A stretch of 23,322 nucleotides of DNA from Candidatus Falkowiibacteriota bacterium (GTDB lineage: Bacteria; Patescibacteriota; Patescibacteriia; Patescibacteriales; SZUA-104), in NCBI GenBank assembly GCA_027020105.1, contig JALUVW010000125.1, positions 1 through 23,322 of the forward strand, read 5' to 3'. Shown here one piece after another: positions 16,000 to 22,790 of this stretch (the first letter of the stretch is position 1; each line of letters opens with the position of its first letter). The notes under the pieces are model-generated. The model ran no database searches. It saw nothing but the letters and a program-made list of their open reading frames with translations, and was not told the DNA's origin. The position numbers and the translations under genes are program-made.

Positions 16000-16020
16000 A
16001 TTCTTAACCCTTAATTCTTA
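16000..16020. repeat. Heptanucleotide tract across a gene end
   Basis: Units ATTCTTA, ACCCTTA, ATTCTTA in tandem. It covers the gap before the membrane-fusion gene and encodes the last residues (KLRIKG) and stop of the response regulator. Confidence 0.8.
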
Positions 16021-16399
16021 ATTTATTGCCGATAATTCTCTTCACCTTCTCCGCGAATTCGTCAATCATAAAATCGTTTTTAATAAAATAATAATTCGCG
16101 CCCAGGTTTTTGCCTCTCTCTCGGCTGTCTTCATCGCTTAAATTGGTAAAAACAAAAACCGTGGCGTCAAGAACGCCGTTCTCCGCTTTTATGCCGCTTA
16201 AAACGGAAAACCCGTCCGCTTTCGGCAAAATCAAATCAAGAATAATGAAGTCCGGATTGAAATTTTTTATTTTATTCAATGTCTCTTCAACGGTCCCCGC
16301 GCCCGCGTCGGTTTCAACCCGAAAACCGTCAACGCTAAACTTCGCTTGCAAGCCGTACAAAACATTAACATCATCTTCAATGATGAGTAATCTGGACAT
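16004..16399 (-). CDS. Stand-alone response regulator receiver upstream of the MacAB module
   Basis: A 131-residue single receiver domain. The acidic pair is in LLIIEDDVNVL, the phospho-Asp in DFIILDLILPKADGF, the Thr in VFVFTNLSDEDS, and the Lys in YYFIKNDF. No DNA-binding domain follows, so it would act by protein contact. It is 7 nt from the membrane-fusion gene and 70 nt from murF, so it is almost certainly co-transcribed with the transporter and perhaps with murF. Its last residues and stop lie in a 7-nt repeat tract, which suggests that the original end was altered. No kinase gene is in the window. It differs clearly from the receiver at 9902-10300. Confidence 0.92.
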   Translation of the reverse strand: MSRLLIIEDDVNVLYGLQAKFSVDGFRVETDAGAGTVEETLNKIKNFNPDFIILDLILPKADGFSVLSGIKAENGVLDATVFVFTNLSDEDSRERGKNLGANYYFIKNDFMIDEFAEKVKRIIGNKLRIKG

Positions 16400-16469
16400 A
16401 AGTTTGAAAATTGTGATTTATCGTAATTTGAAATTAGGCGCTTGTGGTTTTATCGCGTTGGGCGCCGCG

Positions 16470-17735
16470 TCACTTCATCCATTCTTCTCCCTGTCTGACC
16501 AACAGCTCCTCCGCCCGCAACGGCTCCGCCATTATTTCTTTAACGATTTTCTCCATCCTCATTCCCTGCGAACCCTTGATTAGAATCAAGTCCCCTTCTT
16601 TTATTCTTTCCTGCACGAATATGCGCGCGTCGTCCGCGTTCGGGAAATGAAAAATATTATCTTGTTTCATTCCCGCCTCTTCCGCGCCGCGAACAATGTC
16701 GCGCGATTTTTCGCCAACGGCTATCAGCTTGTTTACGCCCGACTCAACAACTTTTTTACCGACCAATCTGTGTCCTTCCTCGGTAAAACCGCCAAGCTCC
16801 AACATATCCCCCAATACGGCGAATTTTCGCTTGCCGTCCGGCAATGAGATTTTGCCAACGGTCTCCAACGCGCTAACGCATGATTCCGGCGAAGAATTGT
16901 ACGTATCGTCAATAATTAAAGTGTTTTTAACGCCGGCTATCAAGTTCATTCTTCCCTTGGGCGGCTTGTACGCGTTCAACGCCTTGGCGATTTCCTCCAA
17001 GCTTATCCCGTAAACGACGCCCGCCGCCGCTCCCGCCAAAGCCGCTTCCACGGCCGGTTGCCCGACGGCGTTCGGCAGCCGCGCCGACACCGTTGTTCCG
17101 TTATAAAACAATTCAAAATCGGCTCCGGCCAAGCTCGCGGCATTGACATTCCGAGCTTGCACATCCGATTTATCGTCAAGGGAGTAAGTTATTTTTTTCG
17201 CTTTAATTCCCGAAACGCCCCTTATTCTTTTGTCGTGATAATTCAATATCGCGAATCCCGATTCAGGCAAATTTTTTACCAATAATTCCTTTTCTTTCCG
17301 TATTTCCTCTACTGAATCAAAAAACTCCAAATGCGATTCTCCGATTCGCGTCATAATTCCCGTTTTCGGCCTGACAATGCTTAGCAAATACTTCATATCT
17401 CCCGGCCGATCAACCCCCATTTCCATAATTAAAATTTTCGGATATCGCTCGTCCTTGAATAAAATCAATTTTATCGCCTTTAAAAATACTCCCGCCCAGC
17501 CAAAAACCGACTTTCCTTTCGCCTCCTCTCCGATAACGGTTAACGGCACCCCTATTTCGTTATTGTAATTTTTCACGCTTTTGCGCGCGTTAAAGGCGGG
17601 AGAAAGCACCGCGTACACCGCCTCTTTCGCGCCGGTTTTGCCGACACTGCCGGTAATGCCGATAATCTCCGGTTTATACTTGGCCAAAATCGCCTTTGCC
17701 AAAATTTTCAATTTTAACTGGATAAACCTTTTCAT
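16470..17735 (-). CDS. murF: MurF-like UDP-MurNAc-tripeptide:D-Ala-D-Ala ligase lacking the N-terminal domain
   Basis: A 421-residue Mur ligase. It adds D-Ala-D-Ala to UDP-MurNAc-tripeptide in the cytoplasm. The ATP loop GITGSVGKTGAKE begins at residue 26, whereas classical MurF has a substrate-binding domain of about 80-100 residues before it, so this protein lacks most of domain 1. The middle has LIMEMGVDRPGDMKYLL, the counterpart of the E-G-A/S motif, and the C-terminal half has DDTYNSSPESCVSAL, FAVLGDMLELG and LILIKGSQGMRMEKIV, all typical of MurF rather than MurE. The position after ftsI is a dcw order. The ATG at 17735 has GGAG one base upstream, too close to be a good SD. A related Mur ligase activity is possible. 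Confidence 0.88.
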   Translation of the reverse strand: MKRFIQLKLKILAKAILAKYKPEIIGITGSVGKTGAKEAVYAVLSPAFNARKSVKNYNNEIGVPLTVIGEEAKGKSVFGWAGVFLKAIKLILFKDERYPKILIMEMGVDRPGDMKYLLSIVRPKTGIMTRIGESHLEFFDSVEEIRKEKELLVKNLPESGFAILNYHDKRIRGVSGIKAKKITYSLDDKSDVQARNVNAASLAGADFELFYNGTTVSARLPNAVGQPAVEAALAGAAAGVVYGISLEEIAKALNAYKPPKGRMNLIAGVKNTLIIDDTYNSSPESCVSALETVGKISLPDGKRKFAVLGDMLELGGFTEEGHRLVGKKVVESGVNKLIAVGEKSRDIVRGAEEAGMKQDNIFHFPNADDARIFVQERIKEGDLILIKGSQGMRMEKIVKEIMAEPLRAEELLVRQGEEWMK

Positions 17736-17774
17736 ACTCCAACCATACCATTTTTCAGCCGATTATTCAACCCC

Positions 17775-17851
17775 GCGGAACCCGACTCCGATAATTCAAA
17801 GTCGGGCTCCGCCGCGTTTTCAAATTTCCGATCGCGGATTCCGGATTGGCC
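17775..17851. repeat. Hairpin plus heptamer tract between ftsI and murF
   Basis: GCGGA-A-CCCGACT (17775-17787) pairs with AGTCGGG-C-TCCGC (17800-17812): 12 bp with one mismatch and a 12-nt loop. Directly to the right are the 7-nt units ATTTCCG, ATCGCGG, ATTCCGG, ATTGGCC (17824-17851). On the minus strand no T-tract follows, so read-through from ftsI into murF remains likely. Confidence 0.8.
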
Positions 17852-17853
17852 CC

Positions 17854-20028
17854 TCACCGCTCTTTCGGCACTTCCAAATAATTTAACAAAAATTCGGCAA
17901 TCTCCCCGAATAAAGGGGTGGCCGAACCGGCGGCATATTTAACGCCCTTCGGGTCGTCCAATTTCACCAACATCACGAATCTTGGGTCCTCAACGGGGGC
18001 GAAGCCGACAAAAGTGTGGATTGTTTTGTCGCTGTAACCCTTTTTATTTTTCGCCGCCACTTGCGCCGTTCCCGTTTTTCCGGCAACATAATATCCGCTT
18101 ACGGCCGCTTTTTTGGCGTGTCCGTTCTCAACCACGTTCACCAGCATTCCGGAAAGCAGTATGGCCGCGCGCTCTGAAATTACGCGCCTGACCTGTTTTG
18201 GTTGGGTTATGTCCCTCTCCCCGTCGGGGTGAAGAATCTCGCGCGCCAAATACGGCTTCATTAAAATTCCGCCATTGGCGATTGCCGCGTAAGCGACCGT
18301 CATCTGCAGCGGCGTTACCGTCAGCCCCTGCCCGAACGACGCCACGGCCGCGTCAATGGGTTTAATGTTTTTCGCCAACAAATTGCGAATATCGCCCGCG
18401 CTTTCCGTTTCCAATTCAATGCCGCTTTTTTCTCCAAAGCCGAAATCCTTGACATACTGGGCGAAAACGTCGGCGCCTATTTGCCGCATGGCGAAAATGG
18501 CTCCGGTATTCAGCGATTCCTCCAAAACCTTGTTCATATTTACGACGCCCCAGCCGCCATGCGTTTCATAATCGGAATTTTTAATCGGCTTGCGCCAACC
18601 TTCTATCATTATCTTGCCTTCGTCGTTATAAACGGTTTCCGGCGTAACCTTGCCGCTGTCCAAAGCGGCCGCCATGGTTATGGACTTAAAAATGGAACCG
18701 GGCTCATACTCGGCGAAAATGGCGGGATTATTGTAAACCCCGATATCCTCCACTTCATTGTAATTATTCGGATCATAATCCGGCCAAGAGCACATGGCGA
18801 GTATCGCGCCGGTTCGCGGTTCCATAATGATAACTGTTCCGCCGTCGGCGCCGTATTTTACGGCGGTTTCATTAAGCTTCCGGCAAGCCATAAATTGAAT
18901 GGCTTTGTTAATGGTTAAGATTATGTCGCTTCCGTTTATCGGTTTGTTGTACTCGCGATCGTTGATTATTATCAGACCGCCGCCGGCGCCGCGGCCGGTC
19001 TTGACCGAACCGGGCGTCCCGAAAAGCTCCTCGTTAAAAAAGCCTTCAAGCCCGTACCTGCCGCGATCTCCGCCATTCTCGTCATAGCCGACAAATCCCA
19101 AAATATGAGAACCGATGTTATTTTCCGGATAATAACGCCCCGCTTTCAGCATAAACGCGATTCCGTCCAATTTCAGTTCTTTTTGTTCTCCGTCTTTTGT
19201 TTTGTAAAACATGGCGTCGCCCTTTACCTCCAAGTCGTTAATTGATAATTGGCTGCCGACGCCAACGGACGATTCCGGATCCGCGGAGCCGGCGTCAACC
19301 TCGCTTTGCCGGTCAAAAAACTTGTCCGCGGCGGACGGCGGAGACGCCAAAATCAAATATAACTTTTTCAAAGTATCCTCGTCCACTTTTTTTTCAATCG
19401 GCTCATAAGGATCGTTCTTTTTGGTTAAGCTTTTTAAATATTTGTCTATGATTTCCTGTTTTCTTATTTTAATTTCCTTGTCCCGTTTAACGTTTTTCAG
19501 CTCCAAATATTCGGGGTCTTTTATGAGCGCTTCGTGCGTTTTTATTATTTCGGCCTCCTTTTCTTTTTTCTCCTCGGCCGATAAATTTTTGCCGGCCAAA
19601 TACGCCAATTCTTTTTCCAGGCGATTGTCATCTTCTTTTTTCATCAATTCTTCCACCTCCTTCTCAACTTCCTCTTTCTTGAACACCTCGTACAAAGCTT
19701 CGGCCGCGTACTCCGGATTTTTTATGTCTTTCGGCACGGCGTACACCAAAGCAAACTCTTTGTTGGTGGCAATCGGATAAAGTTTCTCGTTGCCGCCGTT
19801 AACACTGTCTTGAATAAAAATTCTTCCGCGCTCCGGCCCCAAAACGCTAAAAGAAAGATATTGCCCGGTCGCTTTGGCGGCGTATAAATCGTATTCCCTG
19901 ACTTGCAAATTATACAGCCTCCATAAAATACTCGCTCCCAATAAAAAAATAACCGCGATTACAAGATTAATGCGATTATTGCCGTAAATATTGTTTTCCC
20001 GCTTTTTGTTATGTTTCCATAATTTCAT
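17854..20028 (-). CDS. ftsI: FtsI/PBP2-type class B penicillin-binding protein with charged insertion
   Basis: A 724-residue DD-transpeptidase that cross-links peptidoglycan at the septum. One N-terminal anchor (INLVIAVIFLLGASILWRLY, about residues 20-39) is followed by the dimerisation domain (GPERGRIFIQ) and a catalytic domain with SxxK at Ser445 (EPGSIFKS), SxN at Ser505 (SLNTGA) and KTGT at 651-654. Between about residues 105 and 285 is a large Lys/Glu-rich, coiled-coil-like insertion before the AFMLKAGRYYPENNIGSHIL segment, making it longer than typical FtsI. The location downstream of rsmH and ftsL supports FtsI over other class B PBPs. The ATG at 20028 lacks an SD. A KTGT box and a final hydrophobic strand close to the stop indicate a complete protein without PASTA domains. 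Confidence 0.94.
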   Translation of the reverse strand: MKLWKHNKKRENNIYGNNRINLVIAVIFLLGASILWRLYNLQVREYDLYAAKATGQYLSFSVLGPERGRIFIQDSVNGGNEKLYPIATNKEFALVYAVPKDIKNPEYAAEALYEVFKKEEVEKEVEELMKKEDDNRLEKELAYLAGKNLSAEEKKEKEAEIIKTHEALIKDPEYLELKNVKRDKEIKIRKQEIIDKYLKSLTKKNDPYEPIEKKVDEDTLKKLYLILASPPSAADKFFDRQSEVDAGSADPESSVGVGSQLSINDLEVKGDAMFYKTKDGEQKELKLDGIAFMLKAGRYYPENNIGSHILGFVGYDENGGDRGRYGLEGFFNEELFGTPGSVKTGRGAGGGLIIINDREYNKPINGSDIILTINKAIQFMACRKLNETAVKYGADGGTVIIMEPRTGAILAMCSWPDYDPNNYNEVEDIGVYNNPAIFAEYEPGSIFKSITMAAALDSGKVTPETVYNDEGKIMIEGWRKPIKNSDYETHGGWGVVNMNKVLEESLNTGAIFAMRQIGADVFAQYVKDFGFGEKSGIELETESAGDIRNLLAKNIKPIDAAVASFGQGLTVTPLQMTVAYAAIANGGILMKPYLAREILHPDGERDITQPKQVRRVISERAAILLSGMLVNVVENGHAKKAAVSGYYVAGKTGTAQVAAKNKKGYSDKTIHTFVGFAPVEDPRFVMLVKLDDPKGVKYAAGSATPLFGEIAEFLLNYLEVPKER

Positions 20029-20085
20029 GATGTTTAAACGACAGGCAACGGACAGCGGCTTGCAAACTCGTTATCCGCCGTAAAA

Positions 20086-20394
20086 TTATTTTTTGGCGAC
20101 AAACGAAGACGCGCCGGAAACATATTCAACCTTGCCCGCCGCCACCATATTTAAAGACGCGATTCTTTCGCTTAAATTATTGTAAGATCCCAAAGACATA
20201 ATTCGCGACTCAAGGATATTGTTGTCATTTTTAACTTCCATGGATTTTATCTTAAGCTTCTGCAATTCAAAGCCTTTCACGGTTAAATCGTTTATGCCGG
20301 CAATATGATACGCGCCGAGGATTATTATTATGGCGAATAATATTTTATTGAATGTTTTAACGCTGAATTTTTTGTTTTTCTTTTTGTTGGACAT
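20086..20394 (-). CDS. ftsL: FtsL-like septum protein
   Basis: A 102-residue bitopic protein. A basic cytoplasmic tail (MSNKKKNKKFSVKTFNK) precedes one membrane helix (ILFAIIIILGAYHIAGI, about residues 18-34). After it comes a predicted coiled coil (LKIKSMEVKNDNNILESRI) and a short tail. It has no enzymatic motif. Identification rests on this topology and on the position between rsmH and ftsI, exactly where ftsL sits in dcw clusters. FtsL bridges FtsB, FtsQ and FtsI/FtsW at the divisome. I use the ATG at 20394; a TTG three codons upstream adds nothing recognisable. DivIC/FtsB-like is the alternative. Confidence 0.75.
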   Translation of the reverse strand: MSNKKKNKKFSVKTFNKILFAIIIILGAYHIAGINDLTVKGFELQKLKIKSMEVKNDNNILESRIMSLGSYNNLSERIASLNMVAAGKVEYVSGASSFVAKK

Positions 20395-20405
20395 AGTAAT
20401 CAATA

Positions 20406-20484
20406 ACTCAAAACGCGAAGTTTAAAACCGAATTCCGGGCGTAAAATTTGGATTTTGATTTATTTGGAGTTTGGCGCTTTGAGT
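20406..20484. repeat. Inverted repeat between ftsL and rsmH
   Basis: ACTCAAAACGC (20406-20416) and GCGCTTTGAGT (20474-20484) are complementary at 10 of 11 positions. The inner sequence (TTGGATT, TTGATTT, ATTTGGAGTTTGG) has the same composition as the other period-7 gaps. It occupies the 129-nt gap between the rsmH stop and the ftsL ATG. Confidence 0.7.
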
Positions 20485-20523
20485 TTATAGTTTAATTTTT
20501 AATCTTTTTCGCCGTCCGCCGCC

Positions 20524-21474
20524 CTACAGCTTTTCCGCCACTCTTAATTTCGCGCTTCTGGCCCGCGGATTATTTTTAATCTCTTCCTCTCTCGGCTTTA
20601 CCGCCTTGCGCGTCAATATTTTTAATCGCGCTTTATGGCCGCATTGGCAAATCGGCAAAGTCGGCGGACATAGGCAATCCTTGCTCTCTTTTTTGAAAAA
20701 TCGCTTAACAATTCCGTCCTCCAAGCTATGAAAGGAAACTACCGCCACGCGGCCTCCCGGCGCCAGCAAATCAACCGCCTGCGGCAGGGCCTGTTCCAAG
20801 TTTTCCAATTCTTTGTTAGTGGCGATTCTCAACGCCTGAAAAGTGCGGGTGGCAAAATGAATTTTTCCGCGCTTATAAGCCGGCGGCACGGCTCTTCCAA
20901 TCGCCTCAACCAGCTGGCCGGTCGTTTTTATCGGCTCGTTCTTTCGCCGCTCAACAATGCTTCTCGCGATTCTTCCCGCGAACCTTTCTTCCCCGTACTC
21001 CCTGATGATTTTCTCCAATTCTTCCCGCCGCCATCCATTGACAATGTCTTCGGTTCTTTCCGCCTCCGCGCTTCCGATTCCGAATTCCATTATCAGCGGG
21101 GAATCCGTTTGAAAAGAAAATCCTCGGCCGGCGTCTTCCAGTTGAGCGCTTGACAGCCCCAAGTCAAACACGATTCCGCTGAATTTCATTTGCCTTCCCT
21201 TAAATTCATTCCCGACGATTTCTCGCAGATTCTTAAAATTGCCGCGAACTGATTTTATATTTAATTTTAAACCCTTAACTCTTGATTCTAAGTTCTTTAT
21301 GGCCGCCCGATCCAGGTCAATCGCCAGCACACCCCCCTTCTCTCCGACTTTTTTCGCGATGGCAATCGTGTACCCGGCTCCCCCCAAAGTGCAATCAATG
21401 AAGTTTTGACCGGATTTCGGGCTTAAATATTCCAGTATCTCCTCCAACATTACCGGTATATGCTCATATTTCAT
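20524..21474 (-). CDS. rsmH: 16S rRNA m4C1402 methyltransferase RsmH (MraW)
   Basis: A 316-residue SAM-dependent methyltransferase that acts on C1402 of 16S rRNA. It starts MKYEHIPVMLEEILEYL, with the SAM motif FIDCTLGGAGYT, acidic motif LAIDLDRAA, FSGIVFDLGLSSAQLEDAGRGFSF, and HFATRTFQALRIATNKELENL. The end has VSFHSLEDGIVKRFF and the Cys-rich DCLCPPTLPICQCGHK, all classic. Length is normal. A period-7 tract at 21274-21294 is translated as part of KNLESRVKGLKLN, between the SAM site and the next strand, so the core is intact. The ATG at 21474 fits the family start. The gene follows mraZ, as usual, but with a 224-nt gap. Confidence 0.97.
   Translation of the reverse strand: MKYEHIPVMLEEILEYLSPKSGQNFIDCTLGGAGYTIAIAKKVGEKGGVLAIDLDRAAIKNLESRVKGLKLNIKSVRGNFKNLREIVGNEFKGRQMKFSGIVFDLGLSSAQLEDAGRGFSFQTDSPLIMEFGIGSAEAERTEDIVNGWRREELEKIIREYGEERFAGRIARSIVERRKNEPIKTTGQLVEAIGRAVPPAYKRGKIHFATRTFQALRIATNKELENLEQALPQAVDLLAPGGRVAVVSFHSLEDGIVKRFFKKESKDCLCPPTLPICQCGHKARLKILTRKAVKPREEEIKNNPRARSAKLRVAEKL
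21274..21294. repeat. Heptanucleotide tract inside rsmH
   Basis: Units CTTAACT, CTTGATT, CTAAGTT in tandem, flanked by weaker ones. Translated on the minus strand within NLESRVKG, a surface-loop position just after the SAM-binding DLDRAA motif. Confidence 0.75.
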
Positions 21475-21482
21475 CTTCTGAA

Positions 21483-21503
21483 AGCTACAAGCTACAAGCT
21501 AAA
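21483..21503. repeat. Heptanucleotide repeat (AGCTACA-like)x3 upstream of rsmH
   Basis: AGCTACA, AGCTACA, AGCTAAA in direct tandem, beginning 8 nt upstream of the rsmH ATG. It also supplies the stop codon of the possible small ORF at 21499-21639. Confidence 0.88.
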
Positions 21504-21639
21504 TAACCACGGCTTGAGCCCTTCGCGATATAATATTCCTTAAAACTCTCGTATCGGACAAAGGCGCTTTAACAACTTTCACTCTAACGCTTCGCTTTTT
21601 TGATTGGCTCGCGTTTTTGCATTGAACATTTAAAATCAT
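21499..21639 (-). CDS. Possible small basic protein between mraZ and rsmH (46 aa)
   Basis: From the ATG at 21639 a frame of 46 codons runs to a TAG at 21499. The peptide begins MILNVQCKNASQSKKRSVRV, is rich in Lys, Arg and Val, and ends SRRAQAVVI. I recognise no family. It has no SD, but neither do most genes here. It fills most of the otherwise empty 224-nt gap, and its stop is made by a 7-nt repeat tract, which could mean a truncated or shifted end. It may equally be a chance frame. Confidence 0.3.
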   Translation of the reverse strand: MILNVQCKNASQSKKRSVRVKVVKAPLSDTRVLRNIISRRAQAVVI

Positions 21640-21698
21640 AAATTTATAACATGGAAAATTTATAAAGTTATTGATTTTTCAACCTTTTAATTTTTTGA

Positions 21699-22130
21699 CT
21701 ACACTCCCAATTCCCCCAACGCCTCGGCTATGCTGGCGCTCTCTTTTTCCGCGCCCGCCTTAAATCTGTTCCAGCTTGCTTCGTCCCATATTTCCAACCG
21801 ATCATAAAGCCCGGCGATAATCGCTTTCTTTTTAAGCGAAGCGAACTTTCTTAAATATTCCGGCAGATTTATTCGCCCCTGATTGTCAAAATCAACGTCC
21901 ATGGCGCCCGCCAGCATTAAACGCGCCATGGCGCGCGCTTTTGACTGGCTAATGGGCAAGCCTGATAATTTCTTCGCGATTATTTCCCATTCTTTCTTGG
22001 GGTACAAAAAAAGGCAGTTATCCAATCCTCTGGTAACGACCGCTCCGTTTTTTAAGAGCTTGCGAAACTTGGCCGGCACCGCCATCCGCCCCTTGTTGTC
22101 TATGTTGTGGCCGTACTCTCCAATAAACAT
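21699..22130 (-). CDS. mraZ: Transcriptional regulator MraZ
   Basis: A 143-residue protein with two SpoVT/AbrB-like halves. The first has NIDNKGRMAVPAKFRKLL and the second DFDNQGRINLPEYLRKFA; each carries the MraZ D-x-x-G-R motif. GAVVTRGLDNCLFLYPKKEW is also typical. MraZ binds repeats before its own operon and usually represses the dcw genes. It is first in the cluster here, with the likely promoter and operator about 400 nt upstream. Length matches the family. The ATG at 22130 has no SD; the preceding bases are AT-rich. Confidence 0.97.
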   Translation of the reverse strand: MFIGEYGHNIDNKGRMAVPAKFRKLLKNGAVVTRGLDNCLFLYPKKEWEIIAKKLSGLPISQSKARAMARLMLAGAMDVDFDNQGRINLPEYLRKFASLKKKAIIAGLYDRLEIWDEASWNRFKAGAEKESASIAEALGELGV

Positions 22131-22163
22131 ATTTAAAATTTATAAATTATAATTTTCGGCTTC

Positions 22164-22287
22164 CGGCAAAAACCAAACAGCAAAACCCTGGCGCCAAATC
22201 AAGTTCAAACGGCAAAACATTTAAACAGGTCATTTAAATAATTTGAATTTTGAATCTGATTCGGCGTTTGAACTTTGGATTTTAAAA
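22164..22287. repeat. Dispersed intergenic repeat, copy B, with inverted arms
   Basis: It matches copy A (2831-2944) in several blocks. AAGTTCAAACG (22201-22211) and CGTTTGAACTT (22265-22275) are perfect 11-bp inverted arms, so this part of the mraZ leader could fold. Confidence 0.7.
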
Positions 22288-22502
22288 CCTTATTAAGATT
22301 CAGGAGAAGCTTGATCTGCTTAACGCACATCAAGCCCCTTCTTTGCCTTAATGTTTGGATTTTTCCAATGCCCGGCCTTGATTTAGCGCTTAAAATCTTG
22401 GCCAAATCCTTAAGCCGCTTTTTATTTTTGTTTTGGCTATTTTAAAGAAAGCTAAAGACAAAAGATTCTTCTTTAAACTCAACAATAGTCATTCAAAAAT
22501 CG

Positions 22503-22532
22503 TTAATCCACACAATTCCCCACTTTTCACCA
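22503..22532 (-). promoter_or_regulatory. Putative MraZ operator: three 10-bp direct repeats
   Basis: On the minus strand three adjacent 10-mers read TGGTGAAAAG, TGGGGAATTG and TGTGGATTAA. A fourth related TGGTGTATA lies two helical turns upstream, on the -10 element. Known MraZ boxes are TGGG-like repeats with 10-bp phasing close to the promoter. They begin about 4 bp after the expected transcription start, which fits autorepression. Confidence 0.7.
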
Positions 22533-22542
22533 AACTACTATA

Positions 22543-22571
22543 ATTATACACCACTTTTACCCTAATGTCAA
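22543..22571 (-). promoter_or_regulatory. Consensus promoter of the mraZ cluster
   Basis: A perfect -35 TTGACA (22566-22571), 17 bp and a perfect -10 TATAAT (22543-22548). The start is expected near 22536, about 405 nt before the mraZ ATG. Confidence 0.85.
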
Positions 22572-22619
22572 TCAGGAATTCCCGCGATAAAACCAATAAA
22601 AATAAGGCGTTTTGGCAAC

Positions 22620-22652
22620 AAAAAAACCTACCTGTTGATAAGTAGATTTTTT
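22620..22652 (-). terminator. Probable bidirectional terminator after tsaB
   Basis: Arms 22621-22631 and 22642-22652 pair at 10 of 11 positions (CTAC/GTAG core plus A/T flanks) around a 10-nt loop. There are seven T on the minus strand and six on the plus strand. The GC part is weak. It lies 140 nt past the tsaB stop and before the mraZ promoter. Confidence 0.5.
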
Positions 22653-22790
22653 ATAAAATAAAATTTCGCCAAATTAACGCCCGCGACGCCAAGTTTTCAA
22701 CACTTCATCCACAATAGACGGCAAAGAGTTATCCTTACCGGCTAACAGCTAACATATCCGGCAATACATAATAAGTGTTTTTAACATAAG

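Larger units (their letters stand above)
22131..22790. other. 660-nt non-coding stretch between tsaB and mraZ
   Basis: From right to left it holds the end of the tsaB transcript with a likely terminator (22620-22652), the mraZ promoter (22543-22571), operator-like repeats (22503-22532) and a long leader. The leader contains an imperfect inverted repeat centred on TTGGCCAA near 22403, a 7-bp hairpin GCTTGAT/ATCAAGC near 22320, and dispersed repeat copy B (22164-22287). A 66-codon TTG-started frame at 22205-22405 looks like chance. Confidence 0.7.

Noticed and set aside
17775..17812. Hairpin between ftsI and murF as a terminator
   Set aside because: The minus strand after it reads GGTTGAATAATC with no T-run; murF must be expressed from the same direction.
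22205..22405. A 66-codon minus-strand frame in the mraZ leader
   Set aside because: It needs a TTG start, its C-terminal part is encoded by dispersed repeat DNA, and its composition is not protein-like.
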